Below are positions 8,694 to 18,297 of a stretch of DNA of 64,000 nt, piece by piece (position 1 is the stretch's first letter; each line of letters starts with the position of its first letter). A model generated the notes under the pieces. The model ran no database searches, was not told the origin of the DNA, and worked only from the letters and a program-made list of their open reading frames with translations. The position numbers and the translations under genes are program-made. The stretch spans positions 1-64,000 of the forward strand of contig NZ_JAKZKW010000011.1 in NCBI RefSeq assembly GCF_022808695.1, in the 5' to 3' direction. The stretch is from Fundidesulfovibrio soli. GTDB taxonomy: Bacteria; Desulfobacterota; Desulfovibrionia; Desulfovibrionales; Desulfovibrionaceae.

Positions 8694-9800
8694 CTACTTC
8701 GAATACGTGTCGCACAGGCTCCAAGCGCTCGCGCCGTCGCTGCAGTAGGTCTGCACGAGCAGCTTCGCCGTTGGCCCCGAGCCGTCCACGTCGACCACGG
8801 AATAGTTGTAGAGCGTCTTCACGTTCCAGTTCGGCGCGGCGTCCTTGTCCCCCTTCCCGGCCGAGGCTTTGCTGATGGGGGCGCCGCAGGTTCCGGCGAT
8901 GATCTGGGGGACGGAATTCCTGAATTCGTAGCCCGGATTGCCGACGCTAAAGCCCGCGTCGACCTCTACCCGGGAATACAGGTGGACGTGGCCGTTGAAC
9001 ACGGCCGTGGCCTTGTGCTCGTCGACGATCTTCCAGAACTCGCACATGCTGGGCGAGCCGCAGGCGGTGGCGGCGTTTTCGGAGGGCCTGAAGGCCGGGT
9101 TGTGCATGAACACGAACTTGGTCTTGGCGCTGCTTTGCTCAAGGGTCGCCTTGAGGTAGTCCAGCTGGGCCCGGTCAAGGGAGCCCGCCCCGACGTAGGG
9201 CACGCTGGGGCAGTCGCCCACGAAGTAGCCGTCAAGCGCCACGAAGAGCGACTTCCCGCCATCCGCGGTGAAGGAATAGGCGAGACTCTCGTAGTCAGCG
9301 TTCAGGCTGGCTGTCTTGGGCATGAACGTGGCCGAGGCGTTGGCCCGGATGAAGCCTTGATAGTCCCTCTGGCATTCGCAGGTCAGCACGCCCGTGGGGC
9401 GCGTGGCGCTGGCGCGCTCGTCGTACAGCTCGTGGTTGCCCACCACCAGGTAGAGCGGCAGCGAGGCGGGCAGCCCTGTGTCGGGCGCGCGCATGAAGTC
9501 CAGCCAGGGCTGGTAGGTGTACGCCTCGCCCCCGCCGGACGGGACCTTGGCCCGGGCGGACATGTCCCCCAGGAACACGAGGAATTCCGGTGCCGGGCTC
9601 AAACTCTTGATGCGCTGGTTCACCTGGGCCAGGACCGCCGTGTTCACGAGATCAACGGCGTCGCGGCCGCGCGAATCGCCCATGACCACGAAGCGCAGGG
9701 CCTGGGCGTCCACAGGAGCCAGGGCGAACAGCAGGGCGCAGACCGCCAGGAGCCGGACGAACCGGTTGCGCGCGGAACCCGGGGCGGGCGCGGCGCTCAC
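8694..9800 (-). CDS. Secreted metallophosphoesterase, second of a tandem pair
   Basis: The 368-residue protein has a signal peptide (about 1-31) and a calcineurin-like phosphoesterase domain. Metal-binding motifs visible are MGDSRG, FLGDMS, GNHELYDE and NGHVHLYSR, so it is predicted to be active and periplasmic or secreted. It is clearly paralogous to the upstream neighbour over its whole length. Its GTG start at 9800 overlaps the neighbour's stop codon in a GTGA junction, which points to translational coupling. Several conserved Cys (for example LTCECQRD, TACGSPSMCEF) may form disulfides. The substrate is unknown. Confidence 0.88.
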   Translation of the reverse strand: MSAAPAPGSARNRFVRLLAVCALLFALAPVDAQALRFVVMGDSRGRDAVDLVNTAVLAQVNQRIKSLSPAPEFLVFLGDMSARAKVPSGGGEAYTYQPWLDFMRAPDTGLPASLPLYLVVGNHELYDERASATRPTGVLTCECQRDYQGFIRANASATFMPKTASLNADYESLAYSFTADGGKSLFVALDGYFVGDCPSVPYVGAGSLDRAQLDYLKATLEQSSAKTKFVFMHNPAFRPSENAATACGSPSMCEFWKIVDEHKATAVFNGHVHLYSRVEVDAGFSVGNPGYEFRNSVPQIIAGTCGAPISKASAGKGDKDAAPNWNVKTLYNYSVVDVDGSGPTAKLLVQTYCSDGASAWSLCDTYSK

Positions 9801-10993
9801 TGGCCCTGCCCTCCGCTCCGCAGCAGGAGCGAGTCGGCGGGCGCGACCGTGACGGGGGCGTTGGTGTAGCGGTCGCACAGGCTCCAGCTTCCGGACCCGT
9901 CCCCGCAATAGGAGTTGATGGTCACCTTCGCCTGTGGCCCTGAATCGTCCACGTCCACCACGGAATAATTGAACTGCAGCTTCCCGTTCCAACTGGCCGC
10001 GAGGGGGGGCTTGCCCGGTTCGTCGTAGGTGCCCGAGATGGGCGCCCCGCAGGTTCCCGCTATGACCTGGGGGATCGATTTCGTGAAGCTGTAGCCGGGA
10101 TTCGCGCCGTTGAAGCCGGAATTCACGAGCACCCTGGAGAACAGATGATCGTGGCCGTTGAACACGGCCGTCGCCTTGTTGTCATTCACGATCTTCCAGA
10201 ACTCGCACATGCTGGAAGCGACGCAGGCCGTCGTGGGCTGGGTGGAGGGGCCGAATGCGGGGTTGTGCACGAACACGAACTTGGTCTTGGCGCTGCTTTG
10301 CGAGAGCGTGGTCTGGAGATAGTCCCGCTGGGTCTGGTTCAGTGCGCCCGCCCCGTCATAGGGCTGCGTCGGGCCGGTGGCTATGTAGAAGCCGTCCAGG
10401 ACCACGAAGAGCGACTTGCCGTCTTCCGAGGTGAAGGAATAGGCGAGGTTCTTGTAGTTGTCGTTCAGGCTGGTGACGTTAGGCATGAACGTGGACGAGG
10501 CGTTGGTCTGGATGAAATTTTGGTAGGCTTGCTGGCAGGCGAGGGTGATGGATGCCTCCGCGTGGGGAGCCAGGCCTTCGTCGTAGAGTTCGTGGTTGCC
10601 GATGACCATGTAGAGCGGCAGCGAGGCGGGCAGGCCGGTGGACGGGGCGCGCATGAAGTCCAGCCAGGTCTTGTAGGTGTAGTGGTCGTGGCCGTCCACC
10701 GGGATGTTGGCCCGGTAGGACAAGTCCCCGAGGAACACGAGGAACTCGGGCGCCGGGCTCAGGGCCTTGATCCGCTGGTTCACCTGGGCCAGCACGGCGG
10801 TGTTGAGGGGGGCGTCCACCGTATAGCCGCGCGAATCGCCCATGGTCACGAAGCGCAAGGCCGAGGCCTGCACCGGGATGAGCGCGAGGAGCAGGACGCC
10901 GAGGGCGGCGAGGCGGAGGGGAAGCCGGAACTGGCGAAGGGGAACCGGGGGGTGAGGCCGGGCGGCCGTGGGCCGTGTCGATGCTGTATCCAT
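9797..10993 (-). CDS. Secreted metallophosphoesterase, first of a tandem pair
   Basis: The 398-residue protein has an N-terminal signal sequence after a Pro/Arg-rich leader (hydrophobic core about 28-45). A calcineurin-like phosphoesterase domain follows, with MGDSRG, LGDLSY, GNHELYDE, HNPAFG and NGHDHLFSR. The ATG at 10993 has AAGGAG 7 nt upstream; an in-frame TTG two codons earlier is less likely. It leads a two-gene unit with its paralogue. Known: such enzymes cleave phosphomonoesters, phosphodiesters or nucleotides in the periplasm. The specific role is not visible. Confidence 0.88.
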   Translation of the reverse strand: MDTASTRPTAARPHPPVPLRQFRLPLRLAALGVLLLALIPVQASALRFVTMGDSRGYTVDAPLNTAVLAQVNQRIKALSPAPEFLVFLGDLSYRANIPVDGHDHYTYKTWLDFMRAPSTGLPASLPLYMVIGNHELYDEGLAPHAEASITLACQQAYQNFIQTNASSTFMPNVTSLNDNYKNLAYSFTSEDGKSLFVVLDGFYIATGPTQPYDGAGALNQTQRDYLQTTLSQSSAKTKFVFVHNPAFGPSTQPTTACVASSMCEFWKIVNDNKATAVFNGHDHLFSRVLVNSGFNGANPGYSFTKSIPQVIAGTCGAPISGTYDEPGKPPLAASWNGKLQFNYSVVDVDDSGPQAKVTINSYCGDGSGSWSLCDRYTNAPVTVAPADSLLLRSGGQGQ

Positions 10994-11186
10994 GACCAAC
11001 TCCTTGAGGGTCGAATCATCATCGACACGGTCGAAAACAACCGTGCTCGCGGCATGTTGGCCTTATCCGGCCTTCGCCCGGCGACCCGACATTGCTACGC
11101 GACGCCCCGCGCGCTGTCCAGTTGGAGTCACCAGGCGATGTCCCCAGGGGGATGTCGGGGCCTGGTTGCGGCGCCCCCTCGGGAAC

Positions 11187-11837
11187 TCAGTCGATCATCT
11201 GCCCGATGCTGCCCCAGCGGACCTTCATCGTGCCCGGCTCGCGGGAGAAATACTTGATCATGGCCTGGCCCTTGACGTTGGCCATGGGCACGAAGCCCCA
11301 GAAGCGGCTGTCGTAGGATTCGTCGCGGTTGTCGCCCATGACGAAGTAGGCGTCTTGGGGCACCTTCACGGGGCCGAAGTTGTCGCGCGGGCCCATGTAG
11401 GCGGGCAGCACGTTCTTGTCGCGGTGGTTCTCGCCGGGGAACTCGCGGAGCGCGCCGTTGACGTACACCCGCTTGTCGCGCACCTCCACCAGGTCCCCGG
11501 GCGCGCCCACCACGCGCTTGATGTAGTCCTGGCTGGTGTCCTGCGGGAACTCGAAGATGATCACGTCCCCGGGCTTGGGGTCGCGCAGGCCGGGCAGGCG
11601 GTGGGCGGTGAAGGGCACACGCACGCCGTAGACGAACTTGTTGGCCACCAGGTAGTCCCCGATCTGCAGGGTCTCCAGCATGGAGCCGGAGGGGATCTCG
11701 AAGGTCTGGATCACGGCCGTTCGGATCACCAAGGCCAGCACCAGGGCCCAGCCCAGGGCCGCGCAGTATTCCCGCAGCAGGTTCTTGGAGGGGGCCGCTC
11801 TCTCGGCGGCCAGGGTGGTCCCGGGCTGTTCGCTCAT
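11187..11837 (-). CDS. lepB: Signal peptidase I
   Basis: The 216-residue protein has one N-terminal membrane anchor (about 25-45). The catalytic Ser52 lies in EIPSGSMLET and the general-base Lys107 in YIKRVVGAPGD; the C-terminal box is VMGDNRDESYDSR. It cleaves signal peptides on the periplasmic face of the inner membrane. A strong terminator (11870-11901) separates it from topA on the same strand, so it probably has its own promoter in the short gap at 11838-11869. The unusual placement next to topA gives no functional hint. Confidence 0.96.
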   Translation of the reverse strand: MSEQPGTTLAAERAAPSKNLLREYCAALGWALVLALVIRTAVIQTFEIPSGSMLETLQIGDYLVANKFVYGVRVPFTAHRLPGLRDPKPGDVIIFEFPQDTSQDYIKRVVGAPGDLVEVRDKRVYVNGALREFPGENHRDKNVLPAYMGPRDNFGPVKVPQDAYFVMGDNRDESYDSRFWGFVPMANVKGQAMIKYFSREPGTMKVRWGSIGQMID

Positions 11838-11869
11838 CTGTCTCTCCGGCCGCGCCGTGTGCGGCGGTC

Positions 11870-11901
11870 AAAAAAGCGGCCCTCCGTCGCCGGAGGGCCG
11901 C
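11870..11901 (-). terminator. Rho-independent terminator of topA
   Basis: A perfect 11-bp stem (11876-11886 with 11891-11901) has a 4-nt loop. Six A residues at 11870-11875 on the + strand become the T-tract on the minus strand, so it ends leftward transcription from topA. Confidence 0.9.
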
Positions 11902-11910
11902 CGCGTGCGC

Positions 11911-14316
11911 CTATTGCTGAAGCTTTCGGTACTTGCAGGTCTTGACCGGGCAGGCCAGATGTTCGCCGTGGGTCTTGGTGGTCTTCTTCACCAGGATGGG
12001 CGAGGCGCACTGCGGGCAGGGCTCCACCACGGGCCAGTCCCACACGGCCATGTCGCAGTTGGGGTAGTTGGAGCAGGAGTAGAACAGCTTGCCGTAACGC
12101 GAGCTCTTCTCCACCAGCTCGCCGTTGCAGCCCTCGCGGGGGCAGGCCACGCCAGTGGTGAACGGCTTGGAGTACTTGCACTTGGGGTAGCCCGAGCAGG
12201 AATAGAAGCGGCTGCCGGTGCGGGTCTTCTTGAGCAGGACGTCCTTGCCGCATTCCGGGCAGGAGCCAACGACCTCGGGCACCATCTGCTCCGGGGTCTC
12301 GACGAACTGGTACTTGCCGGATTCATCCCGCGTGAAGTTGGCCGTGGTGCTGCAGTCGGGGTAGCCCGCGCAGGCCAGGAACGGCCCGCGCTTGCCGAAC
12401 TTCACCAGCATGGGCTTGCCGCAGCTGGGGCAGACCAGGCCGCTGTCCGCGTTGGCGATCTTCTCGGCCAGCTGGTAGGCTCCGGTCTCGTCCTTGGTGA
12501 AGTTGGAGGTGAACTTGCACTCGGGATAGCCCGCGCAGGCCAGGAACGGGCCGGAGCGGCCGAACTTGGCCTTGAGCGCCTTGCCGCACTCGGGGCAGGC
12601 CAGGCCGGTGTCCTCGTTGGCCATGTCCTTGGAGGCCTTGTCCAGGTCGGCGTTGAAGCCGGAGGCGAACTCGGTGAGCAGGGCGCGCCAGTCCTTGCCG
12701 CCCTCGGCCACCTGGTCCAGGGCCTCCTCCATGCCGGCGGTGAAGCCCACGTCCATGACGGTCTGGAAGTGCGCGGTGAGCTGGTCGGACACGGTGACGC
12801 CGAGCTCGGTGGGGGCGAAGTGCTTCTCCTCCAGGCGGGCGTAGTCTCGGTCCAGCAGGGTGGAGATGATGGCCGCGTAGGTGGAGGGGCGTCCGATGCC
12901 CTTCTCCTCCAGCTCGCGCACCAGGGAGGCTTCGGTGTAGCGCGGGGGCGGCTGGGTGAATTTCTGTTCGCGCTTGAGCTCCAGGAGCTTGAGCTCCTGC
13001 CCCTTGGCCAGCGGCGGCAGGGCCTTGGAGGCCCCGGACTCGTCCTCGGCGTCCTGGCCGTAGACCTTGAGGAAGCCGGGGAAGATCAGGCGCTCGCCCT
13101 TGGCCTTGAACTCGGCCGGGCCGCACTCGATGGCGGCCGAGGTGTCCCAGAAGCGGGCCGCGGCCATCTGGGAGGCCACGAAGCGCTCCCAGACCAGCTT
13201 GTAGACCTGGTACTGGTCCTTGGGCAGAAGCCCGGCCACGTCGCGCGGGGTGATGGCCACGTCGATGGGCCGTATGGCTTCGTGGGCGTCCTGGGCGCCG
13301 GCCTTGGTCTTGAAGACCCGGGCCTTTGCGGGGTAGTATTCCTTGCCCAGCGTGTCGACGATGTAGGCCTTGGCGGCGTCGCGGGCCTCGTCGGCGATGC
13401 GCGTGGAGTCGGTACGCATGTAGGTGATGAGCGCCGTGGTGCCGCGTTCGCCCAGGTCCACGCCTTCGTAGAGCTTCTGGGCCGCGCCCATGGTCTTCTT
13501 GGCGGCGTAGCCCAGGCGCTGGTTGGCGGCCTGTTGCAGCGTGGAGGTGATGAACGGGGCCGGGGGCTGCTTGGAGCGCTCCTTCTCGGCCACCTCGCGC
13601 ACCACGAAGGGCTTGCCATTGAGCTCGGCGTCGAGGGCCTGGGCGGCGTCGGCGCTGCCCACGTGGGCCTTCTTGCCGCCGATCTTGGCCAGGTCGGCCT
13701 CGAAGGGCGGGGGCGCGTCGCCTTCCAGGCGGGCCTTGAACAGCCAGTACTCCTCGGGCTTGAAGGCCAGGCGCTCCTTCTCGCGGTCCACCACGATGCG
13801 CAGCGCCACGGACTGCACGCGCCCGGCGCTGATGCCCTTGCGCACCTTGCGCCAGAGCAGGGGGGAAATCTTGTAGCCCACCAGCCGGTCCAGGATGCGC
13901 CGGGCCTGCTGGGACTGGAAGAGCTTCTCGTTGATCTCGCGCGGGTGCTCCAGGGCTTCGCGCACGGCCTTGGCCGTGATCTCGTTGAACTGGATGCGCT
14001 CGATGTTGGGGTTGGTCTCCTTGAGGAGCTCCGCCATGTGCCAGGCGATGGCCTCGCCCTCGCGGTCGGGGTCGGGGGCCAGGAAGACGGTCCCGGCCTT
14101 GGCGGCGACCTTCTGCAACTGGTCCACGACCTTCTGCTTGCCGGGGATCACTCCGTACTGGGGTTCGAAGCCCTTGGATTCGTCTACGCCGAGCTTCTTC
14201 TGGGGCAGATCGCGCACGTGCCCCACCGAAGCTTCCACGTAGAATTTTTCTCCGAGGAACTTCTTGATGGTTTTCACCTTGGCCGGGGACTCGACAATTA
14301 TGAGGTCTTTCGCCAT
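11911..14316 (-). CDS. topA: DNA topoisomerase I with five C-terminal zinc-finger modules
   Basis: The 801-residue type IA topoisomerase relaxes negative supercoils. The N-terminal Toprim domain has IVESPAKVKTIKKFLG and the DPDREGEAIAWHM acidic cluster. The active-site region carries ITYMRTDSTR with the nucleophilic Tyr. After about residue 580 there are five four-Cys topoisomerase zinc modules in tandem, starting CPECGKALK, CPSCGKPML, CPECGKDVL, CPREGCNGE and CPQCASPIL. The length fits Gram-negative TopA. It is divergent from era, 88 bp apart, and ends at its own terminator. Confidence 0.97.
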   Translation of the reverse strand: MAKDLIIVESPAKVKTIKKFLGEKFYVEASVGHVRDLPQKKLGVDESKGFEPQYGVIPGKQKVVDQLQKVAAKAGTVFLAPDPDREGEAIAWHMAELLKETNPNIERIQFNEITAKAVREALEHPREINEKLFQSQQARRILDRLVGYKISPLLWRKVRKGISAGRVQSVALRIVVDREKERLAFKPEEYWLFKARLEGDAPPPFEADLAKIGGKKAHVGSADAAQALDAELNGKPFVVREVAEKERSKQPPAPFITSTLQQAANQRLGYAAKKTMGAAQKLYEGVDLGERGTTALITYMRTDSTRIADEARDAAKAYIVDTLGKEYYPAKARVFKTKAGAQDAHEAIRPIDVAITPRDVAGLLPKDQYQVYKLVWERFVASQMAAARFWDTSAAIECGPAEFKAKGERLIFPGFLKVYGQDAEDESGASKALPPLAKGQELKLLELKREQKFTQPPPRYTEASLVRELEEKGIGRPSTYAAIISTLLDRDYARLEEKHFAPTELGVTVSDQLTAHFQTVMDVGFTAGMEEALDQVAEGGKDWRALLTEFASGFNADLDKASKDMANEDTGLACPECGKALKAKFGRSGPFLACAGYPECKFTSNFTKDETGAYQLAEKIANADSGLVCPSCGKPMLVKFGKRGPFLACAGYPDCSTTANFTRDESGKYQFVETPEQMVPEVVGSCPECGKDVLLKKTRTGSRFYSCSGYPKCKYSKPFTTGVACPREGCNGELVEKSSRYGKLFYSCSNYPNCDMAVWDWPVVEPCPQCASPILVKKTTKTHGEHLACPVKTCKYRKLQQ

Positions 14317-14404
14317 GACAGGGCGGCTATAGCCATCGTCAACCGCTAAGGCAAGGGGGCGCGGGCTCCCGGCAACCCCTTTTCATGTATATGGAGCAAG
14401 AAAC

Positions 14405-15322
14405 ATGAGCGCCCACCGCTTCGGCTACGTCGTCCTGATCGGACCCCCCAATGCGGGCAAGTCCACGTTATTGAACGCCCTTCTCGGGCAGAAGCTGGCC
14501 ATCGTCAGCCCCAAACCCCAGACCACCCGCAACCAGCTTGCTGGCATCCTGACCACTGACGACGCCCAGATCGTCCTGCTGGACACCCCCGGCGTGCACA
14601 TCCCGCGCGGCTCGCGCCTGAACAGCCGCCTGGTGGAGGCGGCCTGGCAGTCCCTGGCGCAGGCCCAGGCCATCGTGGTGGTGCTCGACGCCGCGCACCA
14701 CGCCCGCAAGCCCGACGTGCTGGAGAGCGACCTGAAGATGCTCTCCCGCCCGGTGGAGCGCTCCGGCCTGCCCGTGATCGTGGCGCTCAACAAGACCGAC
14801 GCCGTCTCGGACAAGGGCCTGCTGCTGCCGGTGATCTCCCGCGTGGCTGAGCAGTGGCCCGGCGCGGAGGTGGTGCCGGTGTCCGCGCTCAAGAAGCAGG
14901 GCCTGGACGGCCTGATCGGCCTGATGACGGCCCGCCTGCCCGAGGGCGACGCCATGTACGCCGACGACGAGCTGACCACCGCGCCCATGCGCTTCCTGGC
15001 CTCGGAGATCATCCGGGAGAAGCTCTTCCTGCAGCTCTCGCAGGAGCTGCCCTACAACACGGCCGTGGCCATCGAGCACTGGAAGGACACCCCCAAGGGC
15101 GCGCGCGTCTCCGCCGTGATCTACGTCGCCAAGGACCGCCACAAGGGCATGGTCATCGGCAAGGGCGGCAAGGTGCTCAAGGACGTGGGCTCCCAGGCCC
15201 GGCAGGAGATCATGGAGCTCACCGGCAGGCCCGTGCACCTGGAGCTGTGGGTCAAGGTGCGCGAGGACTGGACCGAGGACGACCACTTCATGAACGAACT
15301 GGGAGAGGACCTGGGATCGTAA
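14405..15322 (+). CDS. era: GTPase Era
   Basis: The 305-residue protein has an N-terminal GTPase domain with G1 [13 protein letters not shown]3 DTPGVH and G4 NKTD. A C-terminal KH RNA-binding domain follows ([20 protein letters not shown]). Era binds the 3' end of 16S rRNA and helps assemble the 30S subunit. It reads away from topA and is followed by a 194-bp gap before hisG. The start at 14405 has AGCAAGAA-type weak Shine-Dalgarno spacing but gives the canonical N-terminus. Confidence 0.96.
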   Translation: MSAHRFGYVVLIGPPNAGKSTLLNALLGQKLAIVSPKPQTTRNQLAGILTTDDAQIVLLDTPGVHIPRGSRLNSRLVEAAWQSLAQAQAIVVVLDAAHHARKPDVLESDLKMLSRPVERSGLPVIVALNKTDAVSDKGLLLPVISRVAEQWPGAEVVPVSALKKQGLDGLIGLMTARLPEGDAMYADDELTTAPMRFLASEIIREKLFLQLSQELPYNTAVAIEHWKDTPKGARVSAVIYVAKDRHKGMVIGKGGKVLKDVGSQARQEIMELTGRPVHLELWVKVREDWTEDDHFMNELGEDLGS

Positions 15323-15461
15323 CGCGCCCGCGGCCCGTCGTACCCCCCGGACGGCATGTGCCGCCGGGGCCACGGCGGCCTTTCCGCCGTGACGCAAACG
15401 TCACCTGCGAAGGCCCCGCAAGGCTTGCCAACAGCCGCGATCCCGGCTACCAACGCTGCTT

Positions 15462-15479
15462 CGGACGTATTTACGTCCG
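15462..15479. promoter_or_regulatory. Palindrome upstream of hisG
   Basis: CGGACGTA and TACGTCCG face each other across a TT spacer, 37 bp before the hisG start. It could be a repressor operator or an RNA hairpin in the hisG leader. No T-tract follows, so it is not a simple terminator for era. Confidence 0.4.
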
Positions 15480-15516
15480 TATGCCGCCTTTTCCAGATCC
15501 ACATCAGGAGACCCGC

Positions 15517-16395
15517 ATGTCCGCCCCCAAGCTTAAACTGGGCATTCCTAAAGGCTCCCTCCAGGAAGCCACCATCAAACTGTTCGAGAAGTCCGGCTGG
15601 AAGATCAAAGAACACCACCGGAACTACTTCCCCGAGATAGACGACGACGAGATCACCTGCTCCATGTGCCGCGCGCAGGAAATGTCGCGCTACGTGGAGA
15701 GCGGCCTGCTGGATTGCGGCCTCACCGGCAAGGACTGGATCCTCGAGAACCAGTCCGACGTGGTGGTCGTCACCGACCTGATCTACTCCAAGGTCAGCTC
15801 GCGCCCGGCGCGCTGGGTGCTGGCCGTGGCCGGCGACTCCCCCTTCCGCCGCCCCGAGGACCTGCAGGGCAAGCGCATCGCCACCGAGCTGGTGGGCTAC
15901 ACCACCCGCTACTTCGCCCAGGCTGGGGTTGACGTGGAGGTCCAGTTCTCCTGGGGCGCCACCGAGGCCAAGGTGGTCGAGGGCCTGGCCGACGCCATCG
16001 TGGAGGTCACCGAGACCGGCACCACCATCAAGGCCCACGGCCTGCGCATCATCGCCGAGGTGTTGGTGACCAACACCCAGTTCATCGCCAACAAGGAAGC
16101 CTGGGCCGACCCCTGGAAGCGCGCCAAGATCGAGAACATGATCATGATGCTCCAGGGCGCGCTGCGCGCCGAGAAGCTGGTGGGCCTGAAGATGAACGTG
16201 CCCCTGGCCGCCAAGGAGGCCGTGCTGGCCCAGCTGCCCAGCCTGAACTCGCCCACCGTGTCCCACCTGCTGGATTCCGACTGGCTCTCCGTGGAGATCG
16301 TGGTGGCCGAGAACGTGGTGCGCGACCTGATCCCCAAGCTCAAGCAGGCCGGCGCCGAAGGCATCATCGAGTATTCGCTGAACAAGGTCGTCTAG
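15517..16395 (+). CDS. hisG: ATP phosphoribosyltransferase, long form
   Basis: The 292-residue enzyme catalyses the first step of histidine synthesis, joining ATP and PRPP. The N-terminal catalytic domains include [10 protein letters not shown] and the PRPP-site region around [19 protein letters not shown]. The C-terminal ACT-like regulatory domain (about 215-292) marks the long, HisZ-independent form that is feedback-inhibited by histidine. The ATG at 15517 has CAGGAG 7 nt upstream. No other his gene is adjacent, so hisG appears to stand alone, with a terminator right after its stop. Confidence 0.96.
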   Translation: MSAPKLKLGIPKGSLQEATIKLFEKSGWKIKEHHRNYFPEIDDDEITCSMCRAQEMSRYVESGLLDCGLTGKDWILENQSDVVVVTDLIYSKVSSRPARWVLAVAGDSPFRRPEDLQGKRIATELVGYTTRYFAQAGVDVEVQFSWGATEAKVVEGLADAIVEVTETGTTIKAHGLRIIAEVLVTNTQFIANKEAWADPWKRAKIENMIMMLQGALRAEKLVGLKMNVPLAAKEAVLAQLPSLNSPTVSHLLDSDWLSVEIVVAENVVRDLIPKLKQAGAEGIIEYSLNKVV

Positions 16396-16405
16396 GTTCC
16401 GTACC

Positions 16406-18190
16406 GTGCCGCACCAACTGAACGCTCCCTGCACTCCCGTATGCAGGGAGCGTTTTTGTTTGGCCCTGGTCCTGGCCGCCGCGGCGCTCATCCGGCTGTG
16501 GCAGTTCGACACGCCCTCGCTGTGGTTCGACGAGGCCCTGGTGGCCATGGTCGCCAAGCTGCCCGTGGACTCGGTGATCCGCCGGGCCCTGATGACCGAC
16601 TTCCACCCTCCCGCCTACTACCTCCTGACCAAGCTCATGCTGGCCGTGGGCGACGACGACGCGGTGCTGCGCGCGCCCTCCCTCATTTTCGGGCTGGGCG
16701 GGGTATGGCTGGCCTGGTGGACGGGCCGCAGCCTCTGGAACGCGCGGATAGGCCTGTCCATGGCGGCTGTCGTGGCCGTGCTCCCATGGCACGTGCTGCT
16801 GTCGAGGCAGCTCAGGCCCTATGCGATCATCTTCTTTTTCTCCCTGCTGGCGTTCTCCTTCACCTGCCGCTACGCCCGCGAAAAACGAACCCGCGACGCC
16901 GCCTGGGCCGCCCTGGCCCTGTGGCCGCCGCTGCTGCTCAACCACGGGGCGCTCCTGTGCGCGGGCGGGGCCGGGCTCGCGCTGCTCGCCGCCTCCATCG
17001 GGCGGGCGAAGCGCCTGTTGAACGTCCTGGCCTTCGGGCTGCTCTGCCTGGTGCCCGTGGCCGCGAACCTTCCGTTCCTGCTGGCCTCCCTCGGGCACGA
17101 GCGGGGCCTGGAGCAGCCCGCCGACAGGGGACAGCTCGCCCTGACCTGCCTCGTCAAACTGTCGGAGCTGCTCTTCCGGGAGAACATCGCCTGGGCGCGC
17201 CTGGCTCTGGCCGCCTCCGCCCTCGCGGGGTTGGCCCTGCTCCTGCGCCGGGACCGCCCCCTGGCCCAAGCGTCCGCCATCTGGCTGGCCGCGCCCCTGG
17301 CGGCCCTGGTGGTGGTGGGGTACGGCTCCTACTTCAACCCCTGGCACCTCATCTTCCTGCTCCCCGTGGCCGCCGTGTGGCTGGGCTGGACCCTGAGCCT
17401 GCTCCCCGGCCCGCTGCCGCCGCTCGCCTTGTGCTTCGCAACGGCCTGGCTGTACCTGGGCTTCGGCGCCCCGGCCTACTACCAGGAGCAGAGCTACACC
17501 GGCACGGCCAAGGCGGCCGCGCGCCTCCTGGCCGGCAGCGGTTTCCCCGGGAAGGTCTACGTCTACCCCGAGGCCGGGGTGGTCAGCCCCATCAACTGGT
17601 ATCTCGACCGCTTCAGCGACCCCAACCCGCTACGCGCCCAGCGCCTGACGCCGCGGGACGCCACGGCCTGCGTCAACGTCCCCGGCCAGGGCACTGGCTG
17701 CGCCCCGCTGGCGCGGACGCCCGTGCAGGAGCTCGGCACCCTCCCGGCCCGGCATTGGCTCACGGCGCGCCCGGCGGACCTGCTCTCCAAGGTGTCGTCC
17801 CTTGAAAACCTGGCCTGCATGCCCGTGCTCGAGGACATCCTGGTCGCCACCCAGCCCGGCGTCACCGGCTTCGCAGAGTTCCAGTACCGCAACGCGGACC
17901 CCCGCGGCCAGATCGTCACGGTTCATTTCGGCTTCTCCAACCGGCTGTCGGGCAACCGCTTCACCGTGCGATGCCGCTTCGACGACGAACCGTGGGTCGC
18001 CGCCTTTGAGAGCACCGGCCCGGACCCGCGCGGGTTCGACAAGCTGGTTCTGGAGCGGCGCGCCCCCTACCGGATGCTCACCGTGCGTTTCGAGTTGCGG
18101 CGCACCGGCCACGACCCCAGCCATACCGGGGAAGACCTGGAGGCCGTCCGCATGACCGACTTCAAGGTGGAAGCCGACCAAGCCCCCTGA
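16406..18190 (+). CDS. GT39-like polytopic membrane glycosyltransferase, start uncertain
   Basis: Up to 594 residues. The N-terminal two-thirds are hydrophobic with about ten membrane helices and the PMT/ArnT-type signature near the start (SLWFDEALVAM ... HPPAYYLL, Asp-Glu after the first helix). The last 190 or so residues are a soluble periplasmic domain. Such enzymes transfer sugars from polyprenyl-phosphate donors onto lipids or proteins outside the membrane. The GTG at 16406 places the hisG terminator inside the coding start, so a TTG near 16460, which begins just before the first helix, is a reasonable alternative. Acceptor and donor are unknown. Confidence 0.8.
   Translation: MPHQLNAPCTPVCRERFCLALVLAAAALIRLWQFDTPSLWFDEALVAMVAKLPVDSVIRRALMTDFHPPAYYLLTKLMLAVGDDDAVLRAPSLIFGLGGVWLAWWTGRSLWNARIGLSMAAVVAVLPWHVLLSRQLRPYAIIFFFSLLAFSFTCRYAREKRTRDAAWAALALWPPLLLNHGALLCAGGAGLALLAASIGRAKRLLNVLAFGLLCLVPVAANLPFLLASLGHERGLEQPADRGQLALTCLVKLSELLFRENIAWARLALAASALAGLALLLRRDRPLAQASAIWLAAPLAALVVVGYGSYFNPWHLIFLLPVAAVWLGWTLSLLPGPLPPLALCFATAWLYLGFGAPAYYQEQSYTGTAKAAARLLAGSGFPGKVYVYPEAGVVSPINWYLDRFSDPNPLRAQRLTPRDATACVNVPGQGTGCAPLARTPVQELGTLPARHWLTARPADLLSKVSSLENLACMPVLEDILVATQPGVTGFAEFQYRNADPRGQIVTVHFGFSNRLSGNRFTVRCRFDDEPWVAAFESTGPDPRGFDKLVLERRAPYRMLTVRFELRRTGHDPSHTGEDLEAVRMTDFKVEADQAP
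16421..16457 (+). terminator. Rho-independent terminator of hisG
   Basis: A perfect 13-bp stem (16421-16433 with 16442-16454) has an 8-nt loop and five T residues at 16453-16457. It sits 26 bp past the hisG stop and overlaps the proposed start of the next gene. Confidence 0.85.
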
Positions 18191-18297
18191 ATAATCAGCG
18201 GTTTCCATCGGTTGCCCTTCCATGTCCCAAAATTAATAATTTTGAGGCCATTTCCTCTTGCCATCGCCACGGCAATGACTATTTTCTGTAATCAGAA

